A stretch of DNA of 64,000 bases from Saturnia japonica (Eukaryota > Arthropoda > Insecta > Lepidoptera > Saturniidae): positions 16,368,001 to 16,432,000 of the forward strand of contig CM065322.1 in the NCBI GenBank assembly GCA_033032175.1, given 5' to 3'. The position numbers were made by a program, and so were the translations under genes. The notes beneath the pieces were generated by a model. The model ran no database searches, was not told where the DNA came from, and worked only from the letters and a program-made list of their open reading frames with translations. Each line of letters opens with the position of its first letter. Positions within the stretch are counted from its first letter, which is position 1. Positions 1-11,500 of this stretch are shown here, piece by piece.

Positions 1-425
1 AGGTAATATTGGTTAAGTTTTATAAGCTAGCAACATTGTAATAACGCTACCAACGCATGGAATGTAATAAATGTCATTTAATTTTAATTGTTCAGGTTTT
101 TATTTTACATTTAACAGGTACGATAACATACATTAAATCGCAGAGAGTTACAAGGAACTAAAGGATAAAGGAACCATTTCGCCAAGCTAGCTCAGTCTTA
201 TAAATAATATAGTCGGCAGATCGTTGAAATGTTTATTCAACCACCACAATGTATTACACATTCGTAAGTTAGGCTATTATATAAAATATTCAGAAAACAC
301 GACAGTCATTTTAAAAGACATTCAAACGACGCGCTAGCTAGAGCTCTTCTTTTTATACTCTGTCAAATTCAAGAATAGAACTAACAACAACCGATGCATA
401 TACAACCTACATAGAGTAATCATAG
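1..425. other. left flank, no gene seen
   Basis: AT-rich sequence with stops in all frames and no repeat or coding signal that I recognise. It precedes the 5'-truncated LINE. Confidence 0.4.
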
Positions 426-581
426 TACCTAGACGGGAGACGTATATCACGGCGTCTGGAAGTACTAGGGACAGGTTGTCTTACTATAATACTACTACTA
501 CTATATACTTATCGAAATACCATTCAATATGACTATTTCAAAGCAGACTACGATAAATTATCTCTGTATTTTGCAAATAAT

Positions 582-2618
582 TTGAATATAGTAGAAGAAT
601 CTGTAGACGATGTGTGGTTCACTTTTAAAAACCAATTCCTTTACGCAGTAGATAATTTTATACCAAAAAAGAAAATATATAATAAACATTGCACCAACAA
701 ACCCTGGATTAACAAAGATATAGTCAAGTTAACTAAACTGAAAAAAGTACTGTGGAATAATTATAGAATTGATCAAAATGAACACTCATATAAAGAATAT
801 AGAAAGGTCAATAACAAAATTATTAGTCTATCTAGAAACAGAAGAACCACTTTTGAATCAACTATTATAGACTCAGGTCCTAAGGCTTTTTACAGTTACA
901 TAAGAAAACAACTGAACTCTAAAATCTGCATCCCTAACGTAATAAAAAATGTCTCAAATGAACTTGTTATGAAGCCTGAACTAATTGCCGAAGCCTTCGC
1001 TGATCAGTTTAAATTGAACTTTGTCAACGAGCCTGATGGACCGATGCCAAATATCAACGTTCCTAGAGTCATAAACGCTATTCAAGACTTAAGTATTACT
1101 GGAGACTTAGTAAGAAAGAAGTTATCTAGCTTCAGTGATACTACAGCATCAGGGCCAGACGACATACCCTCAGTGGTATTGAAAAAATGCTCAGGAGCTC
1201 TAAGCGACGAAATAGCGAAAATGATGAACAAATCTCTGAAGGATGGAATAGTGCCAGCTGACTGGAAAACGGCAAATGTAGTACCGATTTATAAAAAAGG
1301 AAATAAATTACTGCCCGTCAATTATAGGCCCATAAGTTTGACCAGTGTATTGTGCAAAACCATGGAGATGATGATAGCTTGCCACATAAGAGAATTTCTA
1401 ATACATGAAAAGATTACCCTGGATGAGCAGCATGGTTTCATCCCAAAACGATCTGTTACAACCAATTTACTAAATTGCTTAAACGAGTGGACACGGAACC
1501 ATAGTAATGGACAGCCAACAGATATCATTTACTTGGATTATGAGAAGGCATTTGACCGTGTTCCTCTGAAACGCCTCATACATAAATTGGAACACCTTGG
1601 CATACGTGGAAGCATTTTAGCCTGGATATGCGACTTCCTTTCTGGTAGAACGTTTCGGGTGCGCATTGGCGAAGTCATGTCCGATCCGCGAAGTGTCCTC
1701 AGTGGCGTTCCTCAAGGTTCGGTGCTTGGTCCATTGCTCTTTATCTTGTTCCTCTCAGACTTGAAAAGTACTCTGCAACTACCTTTTTCGCTTTTTGCTG
1801 ATGATACCAAATTTTTTGCTAACCCTCGAAGCAACTGGCGAGCTATACAGAATGACCTTAATGCGATTTTTAAGTGGACTCATGACTGGCTTCTAACTTT
1901 AAATGTGAATAAGTGCTCCGTGCTACACATTGGTAGTAATAATCCTTGTCAGATATACTATCTTGGTGGTGAACAATTAACCGCAGTTGAAACACAAAGG
2001 GACTTGGGAGTTACAGTATCCAAAGATCTTAAATGGGGAACTCATGTGCTTGGGGTTGTGAAGAAAACTAATTCGATCCTTTATATCATTCGCAAGGCAT
2101 TTAAATTCCTAACAGCTAAAACTTTTATAAAGTTATACAAGACCTATATTAGACCACTTCTTGAACATGCTTATATTATCTGGGATCCCTACTTCAAAAA
2201 AGACATTAAGCTCATTGAAAATGTACAGAGAAGGGCTACTAAGATGGTGTATGCAATGCGTAACTTACCCTATGAACAGCGCCTCATAAACCTTGGCCTT
2301 ACCACACTAGAACACCGTAGACAAAGGGGCAGGTTAATCGAAACTTATAAAATCCTCACTAATTATTACGATGTGCCCAGCCTTAAAGATATGTTTAAGT
2401 CAAATGAAAATAAACACCTACGAGGTCATCCCTTGAAACTTTGGGAATTCCCAGCAAAAAGAAACCCAATGAAGCAGTTCTTGCCTAACAGAGTGGTCAC
2501 AGCATGGAACAAACTTCCAGAAAAAGTTGTGATGGCTCCTACCATAACCTCCTTTAAAAGCAGATTGGACAAGGAAGATATCTCCAAGCTATTTGATACG
2601 CACGCATCAGCTAATTAG
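582..2618 (+). CDS. LINE reverse transcriptase (CR1-like), open frame
   Basis: This frame encodes an RNA-directed DNA polymerase that would copy the LINE RNA at a nicked chromosomal site. Residues about 225-480 carry the RT core: 'NYRPISLTSV', 'LDYEKAFDRVP' near 317-327, 'SGVPQGSVLGPLL', and the catalytic 'LFADDT' at about 404-409 (FADD in place of YADD). The C-terminal 170 residues, with 'TYIRPLLEHAYIIWDP' and 'FLPNRVVTAWNKLPE', are typical of CR1/Daphne-type elements. The frame has no stops for 678 codons. It has no plausible ATG at this point (582 is TTG) and stays open upstream to 426, so the start is the truncation and not a real initiation codon. An uninterrupted frame implies a recent copy, although without endonuclease it cannot move by itself. 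Confidence 0.85.
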   Translation: MNIVEESVDDVWFTFKNQFLYAVDNFIPKKKIYNKHCTNKPWINKDIVKLTKLKKVLWNNYRIDQNEHSYKEYRKVNNKIISLSRNRRTTFESTIIDSGPKAFYSYIRKQLNSKICIPNVIKNVSNELVMKPELIAEAFADQFKLNFVNEPDGPMPNINVPRVINAIQDLSITGDLVRKKLSSFSDTTASGPDDIPSVVLKKCSGALSDEIAKMMNKSLKDGIVPADWKTANVVPIYKKGNKLLPVNYRPISLTSVLCKTMEMMIACHIREFLIHEKITLDEQHGFIPKRSVTTNLLNCLNEWTRNHSNGQPTDIIYLDYEKAFDRVPLKRLIHKLEHLGIRGSILAWICDFLSGRTFRVRIGEVMSDPRSVLSGVPQGSVLGPLLFILFLSDLKSTLQLPFSLFADDTKFFANPRSNWRAIQNDLNAIFKWTHDWLLTLNVNKCSVLHIGSNNPCQIYYLGGEQLTAVETQRDLGVTVSKDLKWGTHVLGVVKKTNSILYIIRKAFKFLTAKTFIKLYKTYIRPLLEHAYIIWDPYFKKDIKLIENVQRRATKMVYAMRNLPYEQRLINLGLTTLEHRRQRGRLIETYKILTNYYDVPSLKDMFKSNENKHLRGHPLKLWEFPAKRNPMKQFLPNRVVTAWNKLPEKVVMAPTITSFKSRLDKEDISKLFDTHASAN

Positions 2619-2638
2619 CTGCTAGTGTGTCTTACCAA

Positions 2639-2659
2639 ATATAATAATAATAATAATAT
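2639..2659. repeat. (TAA)n microsatellite at LINE 3' end
   Basis: About seven TAA units directly follow the LINE 3' UTR. They are best read as the element's tail. Confidence 0.8.
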
Positions 2660-2955
2660 AACCACTAATATTAGGTCCTTACATATGAAATTAGCTTTTT
2701 ATATGGTAAAAATAAAAAGAAAAAAATAGTATGTAAATATAGTGTAAATATTTATTATTGTACGTTAAAACCTGTTTGTTTAGTGTAGCTTACTATTGTT
2801 AAAAAAGAATTTAATGTTTTGTTATTATGTTGACAGAGAGAGTAGTATATTCTTTGGTTGACAGATATAAATTGTCTTTCTTTTAGGATGTCATAACTTT
2901 AGTAAAACTATGTATTAAATTATTTTTTATTTATAACATTATGAAATTATACATT

Positions 2956-3935
2956 TAATCAAACGAAGTATGTACCATTATTATCTATGCATTTTCGAAA
3001 TTTTAAAGGTACTTCATTGATTCCATTGCTGAAAAAATTGTGGGAGCAAGAATCAATAAAATCTTTGAAGGAAGATTGGATAGCCTCATCGGAATTGAAT
3101 TTTATTTCCTTGCAAGAAATTGTCCAAATTCCGAAATAAGTGGTAATCTGTTGGAGCAATATCCGGGGAATATGGTGGGTTTCGGAGACATTCCAACCGC
3201 AGCTCCTCTAATTTAGCGACCGTCGGTCGTAAAGGATGGAGTCTAGCGTTGTTCTGAAGCATTAGTGGGCTTGAAATATTGACCAGTCTCGGTTGTTTAA
3301 CGGCTAGCTTTTCCATCACGGTTTGAAAATGTTGACAATACAGATCTGCCGTTATCGTCTGGACAGATCTTACGAAGCTGTAGTGTATGACACCAGCACT
3401 GGTCAACCAAACACTCACCAGTACCTTTTTCTGAGACGACTTTCGCTTGGGACAGGATTTTACCAGTTCTCCTGGCTTCAACCACTGTGATGAGCGTTTC
3501 CGATTCTCGTAAAGGATCAATTTTTCGTCACAAGTAACAATAAGATTCAAAATTCCCTCGTTATTGTGACGGTTGAGTAATGTAACGCAGTACTCAATGC
3601 TTGTTTGTAGGCGTGCTTCAGTCAATTCATGCGGTACCCATTTCTCGAGGTTTTTCACTTTTCCTGTTTGTTTCAAGTGAATTAATTTTTTTCATCACTC
3701 ACACCGAAGCCTGCCGCTAACTCTGATGTGGTTTGCGAATGATCCGCTTCAACGATCACCTTTGATTGTTCATTTTCAACTAGGGTCTCCGTACGTCCAC
3801 GGGGTTAGTTTCGTAGGTCAAATTTTCCAGAACGAAAACGTTGGAACCAAAAACGTACCGTGTTTGCTTTTACAGTAGCTTTCCCATGCACATCATTAAT
3901 CCTTCGAGCTGATTCTGCAGCGCTGATGCTGTTAA
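2956..3935 (-). pseudogene. mariner transposase, inactivated
   Basis: This is a cut-and-paste transposase of the mariner D,D34D group, reading leftward. The DNA-binding part (3935-3680) shows 'TVRFWFQRFRSGKFDL' but has in-frame stops. The catalytic part (3676-3086) has 'WVPHELTEARLQ', 'VTCDEK' (first Asp) and 'YSPDIAPTDYHLF' (third Asp). The second catalytic Asp, normally in QDNARPH, reads 'LQNNARLH', so Asp is replaced by Asn. The C-terminus ('SDEAIQSSFKDFIDS', 'CIDNNGTYF', 3159-2959) lies in another frame. It is therefore dead through stops, a frameshift and a missing catalytic residue. Confidence 0.92.
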
Positions 3936-4031
3936 AGGAGGATTATACCAAAACTTTAACAAACTAGTACTCTATTATAAAGAACCAGTTTAAATATAGA
4001 ACTGTGTCTCTGAAAAAAGATTGACAAGTTA

Positions 4032-4077
4032 GTTTACACAAATTGTGATAATAAAAGACACTTCAATTTGTGTAAAC
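4032..4077. repeat. perfect 14-bp inverted repeat (hairpin)
   Basis: GTTTACACAAATTG at 4032-4045 is exactly complementary to CAATTTGTGTAAAC at 4064-4077, with an 18-nt loop. It lies inside the mariner, between the transposase start and the right ITR, in the segment that makes this copy longer than usual. Confidence 0.8.
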
Positions 4078-4510
4078 CTCCAGTTATAATATATGCTTAA
4101 CGTAAGTGCTTCCAACTATAATAGATGCCTTGGTAGAACTTATATTCGTAAATAAGGCAATTTTTTCAATTTTCTATTTTGTGAAAAGAATGATGTCAAA
4201 GAAAAATAAAATGGTGCGAAAACAAATGAATCACTGAATTCGAAACAAATACACAAGCCTAAATTTGGAATAAATTTGAATTTGAAATTTTTAACCAGAT
4301 GCCAGATATTTTAAGATCAAAGTGACCAGTTCAATAAAACGCCAATTTCATATGTAAGGACTTAATATTATATGGAATACGAATAAGTACCTATAACAAA
4401 AATTACAAAGTAATCTAAAATATAAATAATATCCGTATTAGCTAATACAGTGATATTCATAAAACTCGTGCCTAATATAGTGATTCTGTTCTAATTGATT
4501 GTTTACTGGG

Positions 4511-5045
4511 GGTTTTTTTTTAGAACTTACATACTGTTAGCCTTGGGGGCCCTGAAGCCGCTGCGGCTTTTACAGCTTCACCGAACTTGGGGGCGAGCGC
4601 AGAGGGCACTCAGCCGCGAAAGTTTTGGACGAATCACACGAGGGTGCCAGAGTGGCTGAACGTCGGCTCGGTTTTCATCTTCTTCCTAACTAGGCAAACG
4701 GTCCTCTTTAATGAAGACCATTACTTCCATTATCGAGTGAATTATAGTGTCATGTGTTATGACAATTCAGTATCCTAACAAGATGATGGCTCCCTTGTTA
4801 GAACTTTCTAGGAAGATTTTGTGGGACTTCAGAATGAATGCTTTCAACTTATATTTATAATCCACTTCACTTATGCACAAAAACCAAACTATATCACGCA
4901 AAACGCCACCAATATAGGGTCAAAAACCTAAGTTAATGAATTAAAAATAAAAACCACAACATGTCACTTTAAAATCCCGCCAAAAATTCCCTCGGCTCGG
5001 TCGGTCGTCGCGCATGCGAATATGTCGCGATCTGGCTAGTTTACT
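4511..5045 (-). mobile_element. jockey LINE 3' tail, interrupted
   Basis: The segments 4511-4672 and 4992-5045 match the 3' end of the jockey-type LINE at 45619-47235: a T-run, then the block containing GCCGCTGCGGCTTTTACAG. The T-run at 4511-4520 is the poly-A tail of a - strand insertion. Only about 215 bp of the element remain. It is split by another repeat at 4673-4991. Confidence 0.75.
4673..4991 (+). mobile_element. 'family A' ~300-bp repeat nested in LINE tail
   Basis: This non-coding repeat has relatives at 20300, 22385, 36203, 37950 and 41484, all in the same orientation. Common blocks are CCAAACTATATCACGCAAAA, 'GCCACCAATAT', 'ATAGGGTCAAA' and a closing 'CCGCCAAAAA'. The flanking 10-mer TCGGCTCGGT occurs at 4663-4672 and again at 4992-5001, and the split halves of the jockey tail rejoin across it. 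This shows an insertion with a target-site duplication. It has no coding capacity and the family is not one I can name. Confidence 0.7.
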
Positions 5046-5557
5046 ATGTTACCAACTCATGCAGTTTATATACGAAGTTCGACACGTATATTTATGTCTT
5101 TACAATACATATATATAGCCGCGAATACGATAAGCCAGCAGCTAGCACTTGTTTCTAATCGAAATTTCAAATCATGTAGTCATCTCGCTTACTCGTAAGA
5201 CTCTCGCCGCTATAACGGACAGAAACTGACAGAGAGGTACTTTGCGGTGACTCGGCGTGAGGATTATGAATAGTTTGCCTATTATTTGAGAAATATCTGG
5301 TAACTTATTATTCTATATTCGCATATCATAATGTTCGCGGTTCGTATTATAATACTTGTAACTATTACGAATATATTCGTTACACCCCTACTATTAACCC
5401 TAATTTTGAGTTATTTGAATTTTGAAACTTACTAATTATTGTTGTCAAAAACGTCAAAATCATATGTTTGTGATTTGTCAAAATCAGCTTTCCAGTCCAG
5501 TAATTATACAAAATTCTTTTAACTCATTTTAACGCTAAATCTGCTTCTGTGGAAACA
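5046..5557 (+). promoter_or_regulatory. presumed UGP upstream region and 5' UTR
   Basis: This is the stretch between the LINE tail and the UGP start codon. The transcription start must lie here or in the mobile elements to the left, but I see no convincing TATA box or initiator. The assignment rests on position only. Confidence 0.3.
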
Positions 5558-5587
5558 ATGTCAAGAGTCAGAGACGGTGATAACAAG
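5558..5587 (+). CDS. UGP: UGP exon 1 (start codon)
   Basis: ATG in a good context (AAACAATGT) opens ten codons reading [10 protein letters not shown], followed by the donor GTAGGT. It ends in phase 0, which fits exon 2. The short coding part is weak evidence by itself; its support is the matching phase across two further junctions. Confidence 0.75.
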
Positions 5588-8500
5588 GTAGGTAATAAAA
5601 ACTCTTATAATTAAGTTCAACGAACCTGCTTGGTTTATCGATGTTTTGATTGATTGGTTCGGCGACGCTATTAGTTATTTATTTTGATGACCTTGCCAGG
5701 GTTTAGAGGTCGGTGGCGGGTCATCGAAAATATTCATAAATCAAAATTTATATAGCGGTGAAATGCATAAATATTACTTAATCGAATAATTTTTAAATTA
5801 CCCTTATAAATCTCAAAGTTCAGGTGCAAAGTATATTTTAATTAATGTTCACTATCATAGTGATGCTAAATTAATATAACTCTAATCTAGGACAAAATAA
5901 TCAGATATTTTTTTTAAACCCATTATTTCTTTTATTGTTGTTAGGAATATAAGGAATCATAGTTTCAATGTAATGGAGTATGTATTCTTTAAAATTGCAA
6001 TATAACTTAGGTAGGTATTGTACACAATAATTTGAGAAATAGATGTTCGATTTTCTTAACAATTTAAAATAATATTTTTATTTGTTTTGTAAACATAGTA
6101 TGTAGGTTTTTTTTAAATCAAAATTTATAATAAAACCCAACTTTGTTAGTTTATCATTTATTTGTCCATTGATAACTGTTACAATACTGGAGACAATAGT
6201 AGGTACTTATTTTATTTTTTCACTCTTTTTACTTTATTTGTTTATTTCATTGTATACTCCACTAAGATTATATCAAGCTCTGTATACAATATGCTCATTC
6301 TAGATAACTACTTAGTGTAGATGCATAGATGCATATGCAGATGCATATGCTACTAATAGACAGAGAACACAACAGCTCTTCAGATAATTGTTCTTAATAC
6401 AGAAAAATAAATTAATAAAAAATAAAGTAAAATCAAGTTATATTTAAAAAAACTTACAAGAATAAAATAAAGCAATCATAAATTAACAATATTATTTATT
6501 TATAGTATAATCTATACAAATAACTAAAATTGTAGTTCCTGTTTGTAATGCCAAAATAGCTTAATAATCAGCTTTTTACTAAATAAATATGAAAGTATAT
6601 ATTATACTTATAACAATTTTTTTTTAATCTGTCTCTTTGTTCTGGCTAATCTCGAAAAAGTTTGGACCTATTGTCACAGAACTGTCACTTCCAGATAGCT
6701 GACTTTATAAGGAGTAACTTAAGCTACTTTAATTTTAGAAGATAATTAGGGTTCCAAGTGAATAAAATAATAATAATTTTTAACTTTAAAATATCCGGCA
6801 GGCGACTGCCGTAGATAGAAGTGAGATCATCACAATACCGACGGCATTCTGTAGTCCACGCAAACAGAACCTTGGGCACAGCTATTCTGAAATATAATTG
6901 GTCAATAAGCTGAATTATAAGGTCCACTGTAGCATTTTGTTTTCAAATATTTATTTAAGACATAATACTTTTTCAAGGATCTAGGTAGAGGACCTTTGTC
7001 TGTTATTCAGATAATAGTAATTACATCATTGTACTAATATTATTTCTTTTTTGAACACAATTTGGGTATTTACATGTATCTGTGTGCTTTATCTATTTTA
7101 TATCTTCAATAAACTATACTTTGAAAGTAACATTTGCTGATAATGTATAACGCTTCATATAATTGCATCTTGCAGGCTGATGACTCCATGCTGAAGCCAG
7201 CGGTGAGATTTTACTATATTTTTTCATGTGTGTGAATAATCTTCTTTAATATGTATGAGTCACTAATATTGAATGGGTGTGTTATGTATTTTATTGTATG
7301 TAGTATAATAAATAGTTATTAAAATTTGTTAACTGAGCAATGATTTTTGTTTTTTTTTTTTTGTTATTAGTATCTATTCAATTGCTTATGTAGTTATGTG
7401 GTTAAGGGTTCTGTTCACAGACTTAATTCCTATTTTTATATTTTTATTTTGTTGGTAGTCAGACCTCAAGAGATATACTTTTTTGTAGTGGTTTGACTAA
7501 ATATTGTCAAACTACCTTTATGTAAATGTTTAAACAGTGCTTAGGCTGGTGATGACGTAGAATTTCTCACTGTTTTTTTTAAATATAGTAAGCATGGCAA
7601 TGTGACAATGTTGTGTCTGGTACTCGGCATAGTGCAATCTTACAGCAGTGGATACAAATAAGAGATACAGTTCATCGCCACTTGTCACAATCATGCAGGT
7701 TTGCAAGACTCTTGGGAATTGGAAATATACTGGCTGGTCAAAAATGCGACAAATCCAAAAGAGTCACACATGAATGGTGGTAGCAACCTAGTCAGGTGCA
7801 AGATCCCCACGATACTTAGATTACGATGTGCTCGTGCTAATATGACAGGTGTTACCACCACACAGTTAATAGTCATAATACATATTACAATTAATGTGTC
7901 TACCAATTAGCAATCGAAAACTTTCCTAACATGTTTGATTATTGTGTTATATTCTGCTTAGTATAAAATAATAACCTATTGTATAGAAGCTGGTACCCGC
8001 GACTTCGTCTGCGTATTATTGGATATACACAGACTGATCTCGGAACACGACAAACCAAAAAAAATCGCCGTTTTTTCGTGATTGAGTAAGAAACATAGAA
8101 TTTTTCCATTTATTATATTTGTAGGATAACACTGGTTAAACTATGACTTTTACCGGATAAAAAGTACCCTATGTGTTATTCCAGGTCATAGACTATCTGT
8201 TTGCCAAATTTCATTGAGATCTGTTCAGCCGATTTAGCGATTGAGTAATAAACATCCAAACATACACACTTTCACATTTATTATATTAGCAGGATGATTA
8301 AATTTCAAAAATATTTTATCAGCTGATCTATATATTTATTATTTCTTACATAAGTATATCATTAAGTTATATTTCTAATGTGATATTATTATTATTATAT
8401 TCTCTATTGCACAAAAAAGTACAAATGGAGGACTTAATGCTAAAAAGCATTCTCTACGAGCCTTTCAGGAGAGCAAGAGAAAGTTAAATGCAAGGTGTGC

Positions 8501-11500
8501 ATTATATTTAGTTTAAAAAAAGAAAAATCTAGCCAATATTCAATAGCTCCAAGTAAAACCTACATTGTGAATACTTGAAGGAATCCCGAGAGTTAGCCAG
8601 TTGGGTGTTGATAGGAAGCGAATTCCACATCAATATATTCACATAATAGATGGATAGATTCTTATTATAATTATTTAAATTTTCTCTATTGTTATTTTAT
8701 ACATTCTATTTTTTTTAATAAGTACTATGTATAAAAATTAGCTTTTAATATTATTTAAATAAAGAATAAAAGCTTGTTTTCATAAAATTAATTTATTTAA
8801 AAAAAAAAACGTATTCTTTAAAGTGAACCTTTTTATTTGATATCCATATTATAGGGTTCATAAAAAATAACGTGTCCGTCATATTGGATATAGTATGATA
8901 TCACTTAACTAACTATGCATTGTCATCTAAACTAAATGTTTATGCAAAAAATTCAAATCAATTATTTGGGGATAGCTGTTTCAAAATTCAGTTGCAAAAT
9001 TTGACCCATATGAACAAGGCAAAATAAATAAAAGCTTGTAATGATCATCAGCTGCTTTCAGTTGTTAATAATTTATATGGGAAAATACATATTTATTGTA
9101 CTATGGTAACCAAATACTTAATATACATGATGTCCCGTAAGGAATGGACCAACGCTATGATGGTGATAGAGGGTGACATGATCTAATAGAAACACTAAAA
9201 TTTATTGTCCTAGGCCTAGTAGTTTTAAAGTTATGATTTTTTTTAATGTTATTGAAATTCTCCTTCTATGAATATAACATTTAAATAAATAAAAAAAAAA
9301 AATTGTTTTGTTTAAGGTTATTCTTGCTTAATAATGGGTATAACATAAAAATGAAAGCTAAAACATATGCAAATATTAATTGACAAAATATGCAATGTGA
9401 TATTGTAATGAAGCTGATGTAAAAAAATTGGTGGATTCGGATTTAATGGAGTTACTATAGCTTGGCCACCACGCTCGCCTGTCCTAAACTCTTTGGATTA
9501 TTTCCTATGGGATTACTTTAAAGAAGCAGTCTATGAGAGTAATAATACAAATGAGAGTGTGTTAAGACAAAAACTGAACCTTGTGGCTGAAACTGTAAAA
9601 AATAATACGCGGGCTCTAAGAAGTCTAAAAATAAATTTTATTAGAAGATGTGGCTTGTGCGTAAGAGTTAGAGGAAGGCATTTTGAGCATTTATTGTAAT
9701 AAAATGAGCCGCAATAAATACTTTTTCATCAATAGTGTTACATTATTGTTTTATTTTAATTACTGTCGAAAAAATAGTCCGTAATATTGAATGATGAATT
9801 TAAAAATGTTTTAATTACTTTATAATATAGAATTATACCTTATTGGATTCGGTATGAACTGTAGATGTTTTTAAATACAAGTTCCACAAGACTATCATAC
9901 AATTTTTTTACATCAGCTTCATTACAATATCACGTTGCATATTTTGTCAATTAATATTTGCATATGTTTTAGCTTTCATTTTTATGTTATACCCATTATT
10001 AAGCAAGAATAACATTTTGATTATAAAAATACATGTTTTCTTAAATCCCTTAAACAAAAAATTATAATTTTTTATTTTCATTTTATTTAAATTTTGTGTT
10101 CATAGAAGGAGAATTTCAATAACATTAAAAAAAATCATAACTTTAAAACTACTAGGCCTAGAACAATAAATTATAGTGTTTGTATTATAACTTGTCATTC
10201 TCTATCACCATCATATCGTTGGTCCATTCCTTACGGGACATCCCTGTATACAAAAAAAAATCACTTGGTTATATAGTGTTTATCACATATACAGTACTTA
10301 AAAGTTTGTTCTGCCCGGAAATCGAATCTACTATCTTTTGCTGCAATGTTCGAGATCTTTTACCGCTGGTCCGAGGTCCGACGTATAATTTAATATATAC
10401 AAAAATATGTGATTTGAGTTCTAATTTAGATACGATTTCATCATTTCAGATACATACAAATTTAATATTTGAATTACTTACTTAGCTCCCCTAACGGTAA
10501 CCCGTATTTACCCGATGCAGTTAAAATTAGTACCTAATGCAAAGAAGAAATATTTCAAATTCTATCAAAACTGGTAATCGACCCTCTGACACGATTTAAT
10601 TGTATCATTCGAATCGTAACGGAATAATATATTGAGTTCATATTTCTATCGATTGAGGATTTAAATAAATTTTCATTTTATTCCCATCACTAATATAATA
10701 ATGCTTAAAGTAAACATGTGTTTGCTATTTGCTAATTGACTCCAAGTGTGGATATACCGACGTACCTATTTGCAATATTTGCGAGTTTTTTTAAATGTTT
10801 GTCAAATAGTACCAAGTTCGAGTTTATATTACCCATATATTTTTTAATGCGTTTAAGCTTTGCACACGGTTCAAGTGAAAATTAATTGAGTTGGATTATT
10901 GTACATTTTAAACTATTCCGTGATCAAGTAAGTTGTAAAAAATATTGCGCGTAATAATACATATTTTAAATAACTTTTTCATTTACATTGTATAGCTCTC
11001 TTTCTCCTTATCTCTACTTTAAATATCTTTGAAATTTCACTTTCAATTCTGGTCCAGTTATCGAATCGCCGCCTAAGAAGCTTCACTTCAAAAATTGCAC
11101 ATGTAACCTTACACGTTGTCGAATTCAAACTTCTTTGCCTTCGTCGAAAATATTACTATTAACAAAAAAATAAACAAAGAGTCTATGAATTGATTAGTAC
11201 AGTCGACCCGCGGTAATCGGAGAAACGTTTTGCAAGGCGGTGCTCGATTATCAGATTTGTCACCATTTCAGCCGAAAGACGTCCAGTACTGAACATAGAG
11301 GCCTTTCCCAAAGGTTGCCACAATGACCGGTCCTGCACTGCTTGCATCCAACGGGTTCTCACAACCTTTGCAAGGTCTTCGTTCCATCCTGTAGTGGGTC
11401 AGGCCACGCCGCGTCTTTCGGTACTCGAGAACTCTTTGGCCCATCGACCATCCGTTCTACAAGCTGTACTCCACCCACTGCCGCTTTAAGTCTAGCTTTT

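Larger units (their letters stand above)
480..2660 (+). mobile_element. 5'-truncated CR1-like non-LTR retrotransposon (LINE)
   Basis: This element keeps the whole reverse transcriptase region and a short (TAA)n tail. It lacks the N-terminal endonuclease, so it is the usual 5'-truncated product of target-primed reverse transcription. The left boundary is approximate: the RT frame is open back to 426, but element-like residues only begin around 500-530. The tail at 2639-2659 is a trinucleotide microsatellite rather than poly-A, as is common in the CR1/L2 group. A mariner sits directly downstream. I did not find a convincing target-site duplication. Confidence 0.75.
2671..4365 (-). mobile_element. 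mariner DNA transposon with recognisable ITRs
   Basis: Inverted terminal repeats of about 30 bp are visible at 2671-2702 and 4334-4365. They share the core TCCTTACATATGAAATT followed by AGC/GGC and a T-run, and both ends abut TA-rich sequence. The interior carries a decayed mariner transposase on the - strand. At 1,695 bp the element is longer than the usual 1.3 kb, with extra sequence mostly between the 4365-side ITR and the transposase start. The left ITR begins 12 bp after the LINE tail. Confidence 0.88.
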
